From positions 1 to 9,748 of the forward strand of contig CAZUXW010000091.1 in assembly GCA_964624625.1 (NCBI GenBank): a stretch of DNA of 9,748 nt, in the 5' to 3' direction. The translations under genes were made by a program, and so were the position numbers. The number at the start of each line of letters is the position of its first letter. Position 1 is the stretch's first letter. This stretch comes from PALSA-1180 sp964624625 (GTDB taxonomy: Bacteria; Oederibacteriota; Muellerivitia; Muellerivitales; Muellerivitaceae). The notes under the pieces were generated by a model, which did not search any database, had not been told where the DNA came from, and saw only the letters and a program-made list of their open reading frames with translations. Positions 4,871-9,748 of this stretch are shown here, one piece after another.

Positions 4871-5137
4871 ATGGAACCTTGGGCCATCATCGCTCAGGAG
4901 GATAAAAAAATTTCGGGAACCCTTTTCCGGCTGGTGCTGCTGCGGAGCCCCCAACCCGAAAAGCCTTACAAGGTTTTCGCGCTGGACCGGATCCAGGGCC
5001 ATTGGGATTTGGTGGACCGCTATCCCCTGCCCGAAACCGACGGGACGGAGCCCCCCGAATGGGCCTTGGAGCGGGCCTGGTCGAGGTTCAAGGAAAAGGG
5101 CTGGGATTTGATCAGGGTCAACCGCGAAAAGGCCTAA
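4871..5137 (+). CDS. Hypothetical 88-residue cytoplasmic protein
   Basis: I do not recognise the family. The product is MEPWAIIAQEDKKISG and onward, with no signal peptide, membrane segment or cysteines. It has a short strand-rich first half (GTLFRLVLLRS, then YKVFALDRIQGHWDLVDRYP). A proline-rich turn (LPETDGTEPP) follows, then an amphipathic helix (EWALERAWSRFKEKGWDLIRV). Five tryptophans in 88 residues is a high share. AAAGAGG ends five bases before the ATG. The frame's GC-rich wobble bases match neighbouring genes, which supports real coding. It stands alone between the divergent toxin-antitoxin pair and a repeat region, behind a palindrome resembling a Crp/Fnr-family site. Confidence 0.7.
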   Translation: MEPWAIIAQEDKKISGTLFRLVLLRSPQPEKPYKVFALDRIQGHWDLVDRYPLPETDGTEPPEWALERAWSRFKEKGWDLIRVNREKA

Positions 5138-5173
5138 GTCCCAACGCCGAACCGCGAAGGCCAAGGCAAAATC

Positions 5174-5267
5174 CCATTCACCTCAGATTGCCGATGGCAG
5201 CCCTAGCGGCACCACCTGAATCATGGGGGTGCCTCTGGGGCGGCCATCGGAAACCTGTGGTGAATAG
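5174..5267. repeat. 94-bp near-palindrome made of two inverted repeat copies
   Basis: The left arm 5174-5216 and the right arm 5225-5267 pair at 35 of 43 positions plus one T-G wobble, around the loop TGAATCAT. The outer parts, ATTCACC...CCGATGGC and GCCATCGG...GGTGAAT, are two head-to-head copies of the repeat also seen once at 1070-1110. The inner part (GCCC, GGCACC) is additional. The loop and flank, ACCACCTGAATCAT, resemble hairpin H1 at 682-700. It lies between the convergent genes ending at 5137 and 5386. Confidence 0.75.
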
Positions 5268-5308
5268 AGGTTGTCTCCGCCGTTGCCGGCCGGTTCACCC
5301 CAACCATC

Positions 5309-5340
5309 CTTATCTGTGTTAATCCGTGTTCATCTGTGGC
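5309..5340 (-). repeat. CACGGAT-type dispersed repeat, inverted copy
   Basis: The 32 bases at 5309-5340 match the reverse complement of 8359-8390 at 30 positions. On the minus strand they read as three near-decamers of the type CACGGATTAA, here partly CACAGAT. The rest of the 5138-5385 gap holds the large palindrome and a short palindrome at 5369-5382. Confidence 0.75.
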
Positions 5341-5368
5341 TCAAGGGTTGTTGCTGTGCCCCTGTGGT

Positions 5369-5382
5369 AAAAGGCGCCTTTT
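5369..5382. repeat. 14-bp perfect palindrome next to a stop codon
   Basis: AAAAGGCGCCTTTT lies three bases beyond the stop codon of the minus-strand lipoprotein gene. It has a T-run on either strand but no room for a loop unless the central bases unpair, so it is at best a weak terminator. Confidence 0.3.
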
Positions 5383-5385
5383 CCG

Positions 5386-6105
5386 TTAAGGCACGGCCGG
5401 GCTGGCGCTGTTTTCCGGGTCCGCCGGGCTCGTGGTCTGGAAATCATTCGCGTTGTTGCTGGTGTTGGTCGCGTTGCCGCCGGATCCCCCCGGCTTGCGC
5501 TCCAGGCTTTGGTCCGTGTTCGTCCCATTCGAGTTGTCGTGGGGATTCACGGCGGGAGTTCCCGCGAGGATGAACCCAATCCCCGTGCTCAATTGGGCCA
5601 GGGTGGTCGAGTCAAAATAATAACCCAAGGCGTCGATCGTCGTTCCGTTCTGGGTCAGGACCAGGCTGCCCGCGTCCGTCAAGGCGCTGGAGAGGGTCTC
5701 ATCCCCCGCCGGGGTTTGGACATAGGAAGTTCCCGTGACCAGGAAATGGTGGTGGGAAGCGAGGGTCTTGCCCGTTCCCATCCAGCAGTTGGAATAGGAG
5801 GACGCGGAGCTGGCGCGCTTCTGGAGGGCCCAGGAACTGTCCAGGACCACCGGAGAGCCTCCCGGGTTATAGAACTCCACGAACTCATCCCCCGCCCCTC
5901 CCGAACCCCTGGTTCTCACCTCGCTGATGAGCACAAAACCGGTCGGTACGGTGGTGGGCGTGATGGTCGGCGTATTAGTGGGTACCACGACGAGGGTGGT
6001 CGGGGCAGAAGGGTTGGCCGGCCCTGAATTGCTGTCGCAGCCAAGACCCAGCCATCCGCCGCTGATGAGGATTAATCCAGCCAATACCATTAGGCGCTTG
6101 TCCAT
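5386..6105 (-). CDS. Lipoprotein with a lamin-tail (LTD) domain
   Basis: The 239-residue product starts with a lipoprotein-like signal, MDKRLMVLAGLILISGGWLG, with Cys23 in LGLGC. The -3 position is Gly, so the lipobox is imperfect. A Pro/Thr-rich linker (VPTNTPTITPTTVPTG, 41-56) leads to a lamin-tail domain at about 57-227. This has LISEV at 59-63, DEFVEFYNP at 73-81, SLVLTQNGTTIDALGY at 147-162 and the closing SLERKPGG with NANDF at 200-222. Bacterial LTD domains are Ig-like beta-sandwiches in secreted or surface proteins, with adhesive or scaffolding roles assumed rather than shown. Asp24 after the cysteine would favour inner-membrane retention by the Escherichia coli rule, which may not apply here. 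The frame opens at 6357, but GGGAGG six bases before the ATG at 6105 fixes the start. The last 30 residues are Ser/Asn-rich. Confidence 0.8.
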   Translation of the reverse strand: MDKRLMVLAGLILISGGWLGLGCDSNSGPANPSAPTTLVVVPTNTPTITPTTVPTGFVLISEVRTRGSGGAGDEFVEFYNPGGSPVVLDSSWALQKRASSASSYSNCWMGTGKTLASHHHFLVTGTSYVQTPAGDETLSSALTDAGSLVLTQNGTTIDALGYYFDSTTLAQLSTGIGFILAGTPAVNPHDNSNGTNTDQSLERKPGGSGGNATNTSNNANDFQTTSPADPENSASPAVP

Positions 6106-6142
6106 CGGAAGCCTCCCGTCAGCGGTTCTTAAGCATCGGAAA

Positions 6143-6148
6143 ATTATA
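6143..6148 (-). promoter_or_regulatory. -10 box of the LTD lipoprotein gene
   Basis: A perfect TATAAT on the minus strand at 6148-6143 would start transcription near 6136, about 30 bases before the ATG at 6105. The matching -35 is poor: TTGTGC, 18 bases upstream. Confidence 0.4.
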
Positions 6149-6258
6149 GGCACAATCCGGCCCCCGGCACAACCACCCGGCCGCCGAATCACAAAGGAAA
6201 CCCCGCCGGACGAGGGATAATCCCTTTTGTTTCCAAAAGTTCCTGTTACATTGGGCCC

Positions 6259-7029
6259 ATGACCCGGTCCAGCCGCGATATCACGCTTGCCCTTCCACCT
6301 CCGCGGTTTGAGGGCAGCTGGGGCCTTGCCAAACTTTCCATCAGGATTTTCGGTCAAAGCGGCTGGTTCATCGCCAAGGCCGCCCTGCCCCTGTACCTTC
6401 CCCTGGAAATCTTGAAGGTCTGGTTAATCCCCGAGGGGGAAAACAACGCCATGGCCCTCTTCCGCTATGAGCGCTTCATGAACGGCTTCTTCGGTTTGTT
6501 CCTGGAACTGGTGATCCTTTACGGTGTTGCCCAATTCCTCAAGACCAAGACCTTCCCCGCCTTAAAGACCGCCTATGCCTTTGGAATAAAAAAATGGTTC
6601 CACCTCTTCGGCCAGAATTTCATCGCGGGCCTTTTAACCCTATTGGGCCTGGTGATGCTGGTGGTTCCGGGTTTGGCCCTGATCCCGGCCTATTGCCTCA
6701 TCCTGCCGGTGGTGGGTTTCGAGGGTTCGAAAAAACAGAATTGGCTTGGCCGGAGCCGGACCTTGACCCTGGGCCGCCGGAAGCTGATCCTCCTCTCCGC
6801 GGCGTTGTTATTTTTGATCTCCCTGGTCGTTTGGGGAATCCTCGCCGCCCTCCTCAACCTCGCCTTTTCCTTCACCGGGATTCCGTCCCTGGGAGACGCT
6901 GCCGCCGACACCCTCGAGGATGTCCTATTGAATGTCTTCGTGGTCTGGGCCCTCCTGGTCTACCTCCAGGCCCGCAGGGACAAGGGAAAAAAACCCAAGG
7001 AACTTTGGTTCTTGAAGTGGGCCAGGTAG
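6259..7029 (+). CDS. Polytopic inner-membrane protein, DUF975/YciC-like
   Basis: This 256-residue protein has about six hydrophobic segments, near residues 36-57, 73-93, 117-137, 138-156, 175-203 and 220-238. The central stretch, with GLLTLLGLVMLVVPGLALIP at 124-143 followed by PVVGFEG and RSRTLTLGRRKLI, is the recognisable pattern of DUF975/YciC-like membrane proteins. These have a conserved PG in a membrane segment, then an acidic residue and a Ser-x-x-L-x-x-G before the next helix. Their function is unknown. There is no convincing Shine-Dalgarno site before the ATG at 6259. An internal ATG at residue 65 would lose the first membrane segment and is less likely. The basic C-terminus (RRDKGKKPKE) is probably cytoplasmic. 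It is divergent from the LTD lipoprotein gene. Confidence 0.7.
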   Translation: MTRSSRDITLALPPPRFEGSWGLAKLSIRIFGQSGWFIAKAALPLYLPLEILKVWLIPEGENNAMALFRYERFMNGFFGLFLELVILYGVAQFLKTKTFPALKTAYAFGIKKWFHLFGQNFIAGLLTLLGLVMLVVPGLALIPAYCLILPVVGFEGSKKQNWLGRSRTLTLGRRKLILLSAALLFLISLVVWGILAALLNLAFSFTGIPSLGDAAADTLEDVLLNVFVVWALLVYLQARRDKGKKPKELWFLKWAR

Positions 7030-7100
7030 CAACCTCCGTCCCTGTCCTCCCTGGGATAAATTCAGCCGGCGGTTGTAATCCTCAAATTCTCATCGGCTTG

Positions 7101-7144
7101 GATCAGCGGCCCCCTCCCCGCCGGCCGGCTTTCCGCCGCGGATC
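7101..7144. other. Imperfect hairpin in the 7030-7323 gap
   Basis: GATCAGCGGC at 7101-7110 pairs with GCCGCGGATC at 7135-7144, nine of ten positions. The GC-rich interior includes CCGGCCGG. It could end transcription of the membrane-protein gene, but no T-run follows. The rest of the gap (7145-7311) is AT-rich leader sequence with no gene. Confidence 0.25.
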
Positions 7145-7260
7145 AAAACGATAGTCATGGACCCTTGGGAAAAATTTTCACAAAGGGTAATTTAAGCCCT
7201 GAAAAATATACCCCTTTTAAATTTCCCACCCCCTATTTCCAGCGTTATTTAACAGCTCCT

Positions 7261-7288
7261 TTGGCACCATCATTGCCTTACAGATAAC
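7261..7288 (+). promoter_or_regulatory. Possible promoter of the NHL lipoprotein gene
   Basis: TTGGCA at 7261-7266 matches five of six -35 bases. A 16-nt spacer leads to GATAAC at 7283-7288, which matches four of six -10 bases. Transcription would start near 7295, about 30 bases before the ATG. Confidence 0.25.
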
Positions 7289-7323
7289 CATCCAAGCAGC
7301 TCAAATCCCATAAGGTGGTTCTC

Positions 7324-8253
7324 ATGAATAAGTCAGCGATTCTTTCCCTTCTCATCCTCGGCCTCGGCGGAACGGTTGGCTGTTCGAAGGTGGGCCCCCT
7401 GGCCCCGGCTCCAGCGGCGGCGGTCGTTGCCCCGCCTCCCGCTTTCGTCGCCTTTAGCCAAACCGTGGGAGACCCCATGGGCATCGCGGCGGATGCTTCC
7501 GGCAACCTCTTTGTGGCCGATTCCGGGGCCAACCAAATCCGCGAGTACAGCGCCAACGGGACCTTCATCACCCAATGGGGCCAATCCGGAACCACCGACA
7601 ACAGCGGCTTTTTTTACCAGGTCTTCAGCCTGGCCATGGACTCCACCAACCACCTTTTCGTGGCGGACGCCGGCAGGAACCAGGTGATGAAGTACAGTTC
7701 GGACGGGGTGCTCCAGGGCCAATGGGGCCAGGGGGGAAACGGCGTCGGGCAGATTTATTATCCCTTCGGCGTGACGGTGGATAAGAACGACACGATTTAC
7801 CTGGCCGATTCCTGGAACGCGAGGGTCCAAAAATTGGCGGTGGGCCAAACAGCCTTCACCCAGGTCACCCCGGCCGGCCTCTTCCAAAAGCCCGTCGGCA
7901 TCGCCCTGGACGGCCAAGGCAATATCTTCGTGACCGATTACGACGCGGACTTGATGGTGAAATACAACGAGGGCACGGGAGTTTCGACCGTTATCGGCGC
8001 CCCCGGTTCCGGCCCTGGCCAGTTCCAGACCCCCACCCAGGTGGTGGTGGACGCCACCGGCAACCTCTACGTGGTGGATTACCACAACAACCGGGTCCAG
8101 ATGCTGACCTCCAGCGGAACCTACGTGAAGGAATGGGGAACCTCGGGCCCCTCGGACCAGCTCCTACTGCACCCGGTCGGGGCGGTTATTTCCGGCGGCT
8201 ATCTTTGCGTGACGGACAGCGGCAACCACCGGATCGTGAAATATAAACTTTGA
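7324..8253 (+). CDS. NHL-repeat beta-propeller lipoprotein
   Basis: The 309-residue product has a lipoprotein signal, MNKSAILSLLILGLGGTVGC, with Cys20 as the expected lipidated residue. An Ala/Pro-rich linker to about residue 40 precedes six NHL motifs starting near 50, 98, 147, 189, 236 and 283. Each has the form P-x-G-I-A-x-D-x-x-G-N-L-F-V-A-D-x-x-x-N-x-x. Six motifs would close a six-bladed propeller, a fold used for binding partners or sugars and peptides rather than a single reaction. Some relatives are enzymes, but no such residues are identified here. It should be anchored on the outer face of a membrane. The ATG at 7324 is preferred because AAGGTGG ends five bases before it. A GTG at 7315 lies inside that site. 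Confidence 0.85.
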   Translation: MNKSAILSLLILGLGGTVGCSKVGPLAPAPAAAVVAPPPAFVAFSQTVGDPMGIAADASGNLFVADSGANQIREYSANGTFITQWGQSGTTDNSGFFYQVFSLAMDSTNHLFVADAGRNQVMKYSSDGVLQGQWGQGGNGVGQIYYPFGVTVDKNDTIYLADSWNARVQKLAVGQTAFTQVTPAGLFQKPVGIALDGQGNIFVTDYDADLMVKYNEGTGVSTVIGAPGSGPGQFQTPTQVVVDATGNLYVVDYHNNRVQMLTSSGTYVKEWGTSGPSDQLLLHPVGAVISGGYLCVTDSGNHRIVKYKL

Positions 8254-8299
8254 AGCTAAGAAAGACCACCCTCCGCAAAGGCGGACAACCAAGGCTATT

Positions 8300-8465
8300 A
8301 GCCACCGATCAACACCGATGAGGATTTGGGTTAACCGCGAACAACTAACAGCTGAATCGCCACGGATGAACACGGATTAACACGGATAAGGATTGGGAGT
8401 TAACTGCGAACTGCCAAATGATTTTATAGCTACGGATGGACACCGTTGAGGATTTCGGGTTAATG
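8300..8465 (+). repeat. Three degenerate tandem CACGGAT-type repeat copies
   Basis: Copies at 8300-8346, 8358-8412 and 8428-8465 share the order GCCACGGATnAACACnGAT, then GAGGATT or AAGGATT, then GGGTTAAC(C/T)GCGAAC. The middle copy holds three adjacent decamers, CACGGATGAA, CACGGATTAA and CACGGATAAG, at 8361-8390. The spacing is about 58-70 bases. With copy B of the composite repeat this fills the 406-bp gap before the reductase gene. Confidence 0.75.
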
Positions 8466-8520
8466 ATTTAGCGGAGAGCGGTCGTTATTGACTCTTCCGT
8501 TTCCTTCCGGTTTACCCCCC

Positions 8521-8638
8521 GAGTCTTTGTCCTTCTTGGTGTCTTTGTGCCTTGGTGGTGAATAGGTATCGCCCTGCCCTTGCCTTCAGGTTTGCCTTGG
8601 GTGACAATTACTAACTACGAATTCCTAATTACTAATTC
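8521..8638 (+). repeat. Composite dispersed repeat, copy B
   Basis: The order is a CTTGGTGTCTTTGTGCCTTGG run (8535-8555, split over neighbouring units), GGTGGTGAATAGG at 8554-8566, GGTTTGCCTTGG at 8589-8600 and an AATT array at 8606-8638. This is the same order and orientation as copy A at 1057-1170. No gene is inside. Confidence 0.65.
8601..8629 (+). promoter_or_regulatory. Possible repeat-borne promoter of the reductase gene
   Basis: GTGACA at 8601-8606 matches five of six -35 bases. After a 17-nt spacer, CCTAAT at 8624-8629 matches four of six -10 bases. The -10 lies within the AATT array. Start of transcription would be near 8636, 24 bases before the ATG. Confidence 0.25.
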
Positions 8639-8659
8639 TTCTTCCCTAAGGGAGGCTCC

Positions 8660-9646
8660 ATGCAAAAGCGAAAACTCGGCCGTCAAGGTTTGGAAGTATC
8701 CCAAATGGGCCTGGGCTGCATGGGCATGAGCTACGCCTACCATCCGGTCCCCGAGGAAAACTGCCTCAAGGTCCTGGACCGGGCCCTGGAGCTGGGCGTG
8801 ACCTTCTGGGACACGGCCGAGGCCTACGGCCCCTTCAAGAACGAGGAGCTCCTCGCCCGCTCCCTCAAGGGCCGCCGGGAAAAAGTCGTCCTGGCCACGA
8901 AGGTGGCTTGGAAGGGCGGGGTCGCTGGCCCGGAAAACCTGGACGGCTCCCCCGCTTCCATCCTCAAGGCCGTGGAAGGCTGCCTGGCGCGCCTGAAGAC
9001 GGACGTGATCGACCTGCTTTATCTCCACCGCATGGATCCCAAAACCCCCATCGAGGAATCGGTGGGAGCCATGGCCCAATTGGTGAAAGCCGGCAAGGTG
9101 AAGTACCTCGGTCTCAGTGAAGTGGGGCCCAACTCCTTGCGCAAGGCCCACGCGGTGCACCCCATCAGCGTCCTCCAGAGCGAATATTCCCTTTGGGAAA
9201 ACGCGATCGAGGCCAAGATATTGCCGACGTTGAGGGAATTGGGGATCGGCCTGGTCCCCTTCAGCCCCGTGGGCCGGGGCTTCCTCACGGGGGCCTTGAA
9301 AAAATTCGAGGATTTCGACGCCAAGGACATGAGGCGGAACCTGCCAAGGTTCCAGGGGGAAAACTTCAAGGAAAACCTGAAATTGGTGGAAGAGGTGGAC
9401 CGCTTAGCCAAGACCAAGGGCGCCACCGGCACCCAGGCCGCCTTGGCCTGGCTGATGAACCAGGGGCAGGATATCGTCCCCATCCCGGGAACCACCAGCG
9501 TGGGGCATCTGGAGGAAAACGTGGGGGCCTGCGCCATTGCCTTCACGCAAGAGGATTTTAAGGGCATCGACGCCATCTTGGAAAAGTTCAAGGTCTCCGG
9601 CGCGCGCTACAACGAAGCCATGGCTAAGATGGTGAATCTGGATTAA
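8660..9646 (+). CDS. Aldo/keto reductase
   Basis: This 328-residue protein is a full-length NADPH-dependent aldo/keto reductase of the (beta/alpha)8 type. The catalytic tetrad is visible as Asp51 and Tyr56 (FWDTAEAYG, 49-57), Lys81 (ATKVAW) and His123 (DLLYLHRMD, 118-126). GLSEVG and the later VLQSEYSLW and VPFSPVGRGFLTG are standard barrel and cofactor-site segments. IPGTTSVGHLEENVGA near 275-290 is the usual phosphate-binding region for NADPH. The sequence pattern is nearest to the YakC/AKR13-like reductases acting on aldehydes and ketones. The true substrate is unknown. It is cytoplasmic and monocistronic here. AAGGGAGG at 8648-8655 ends four bases before the ATG. Its upstream region consists largely of dispersed repeats. 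Confidence 0.95.
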   Translation: MQKRKLGRQGLEVSQMGLGCMGMSYAYHPVPEENCLKVLDRALELGVTFWDTAEAYGPFKNEELLARSLKGRREKVVLATKVAWKGGVAGPENLDGSPASILKAVEGCLARLKTDVIDLLYLHRMDPKTPIEESVGAMAQLVKAGKVKYLGLSEVGPNSLRKAHAVHPISVLQSEYSLWENAIEAKILPTLRELGIGLVPFSPVGRGFLTGALKKFEDFDAKDMRRNLPRFQGENFKENLKLVEEVDRLAKTKGATGTQAALAWLMNQGQDIVPIPGTTSVGHLEENVGACAIAFTQEDFKGIDAILEKFKVSGARYNEAMAKMVNLD

Positions 9647-9680
9647 GGATGAAAAGATCTCGCCGGCCAGTTTCAGCTTT

Positions 9681-9724
9681 CCAATTCCTAATTCCCAACT
9701 CCTAATTCCGAATTGCCTTTTCCC
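9681..9724 (+). repeat. AATT-type dispersed repeat
   Basis: Units such as CCAATTCCTAATTCCC and AACTCCTAATTCCG run into AATTGCCTTTTCCC. This is the same orientation and ending as the copy at 908-938. It lies 35 bases after the reductase stop codon. Nothing else is recognisable from 9647 to 9748. Confidence 0.65.
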
Positions 9725-9748
9725 TTACGGGAACGTGACGCCCTGGCT

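Noticed and set aside
5509..6027. 172-codon plus-strand frame opposite the LTD gene
   Set aside because: Its product is arginine- and glycine-rich with no domain, while the opposite strand encodes a coherent lipoprotein.
6106..6357. Upstream extension of the LTD lipoprotein frame
   Set aside because: It would bury the signal peptide inside the protein and overlap the start of the divergent membrane-protein gene. A good ribosome-binding site supports 6105.
7333..8085. 250-codon minus-strand frame opposite the NHL gene
   Set aside because: It is the shadow of a GC-rich repeat gene. The plus-strand product has a signal peptide, a lipobox and six NHL motifs.
8361..8390. CRISPR-like array of short repeats
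   Set aside because: The 10-bp units are adjacent without unique spacers, there are only three clear units, and no cas gene is present.

Overview
The window looks like a piece of chromosome from an uncultured, GC-rich, diderm (Gram-negative) bacterium. The evidence is a predicted outer-membrane beta-barrel with a signal peptide, two lipoproteins with cysteine signal peptides, and mostly good Shine-Dalgarno sites ahead of GC-rich genes. No gene here fixes the phylum. There are no tRNA, rRNA, CRISPR or phage genes and no transposase.

Layout. (1) 1-576: a free-standing cyclic-nucleotide-binding domain protein with a plausible sigma70-type promoter. (2) 577-1159: a long AT-rich stretch without genes. 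It is packed with inverted repeats, including five back-to-back hairpins at 682-857, and bounded by dispersed repeats. (3) 1160-2393, minus strand: ppk2 (polyphosphate kinase 2), a 56-residue PLDc_N-like membrane protein and a single-pass membrane peptide, probably co-transcribed. (4) 2394-2685: a divergent control region with two ATCAA-N-TTGAT palindromes 21 bp apart. (5) 2686-3910, plus strand: a GlsB/YeaQ/YmgE membrane protein, a beta-barrel protein and a DUF2934 protein. Regions 3-5 read as a general stress/envelope cluster transcribed outward from a shared control region. (6) 4005-4564, minus strand: a Phd/YefM-ParE toxin-antitoxin pair with a strong promoter and an inverted-repeat operator. 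(7) 4871-5137: an unrecognised 88-residue protein behind a perfect 16-bp palindrome that resembles a Crp/Fnr-family site. (8) 5138-5385: a 94-bp near-palindrome and dispersed repeats. (9) 5386-6105, minus strand, a lamin-tail-domain lipoprotein; divergent from it at 6259-7029 is a polytopic DUF975/YciC-like membrane protein; 7324-8253 is an NHL-repeat lipoprotein. (10) 8254-8659: degenerate CACGGAT repeats and a second composite repeat. (11) 8660-9646: an aldo/keto reductase, followed by another AATT-type repeat.

The most interesting material is non-coding. Several dispersed repeat families recur in a fixed order: a GGTGAAnAG / GGTTTTnGCCTTGG module followed by an AATTCCTAATT array. These meet structured palindromic DNA at 577-1170 and 5159-5340. 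I cannot name a known RNA or mobile-element family for them. The proteins belong to known families or are plain hypotheticals. I found no clear new multi-gene system, so the structured element is the best candidate for something undescribed.
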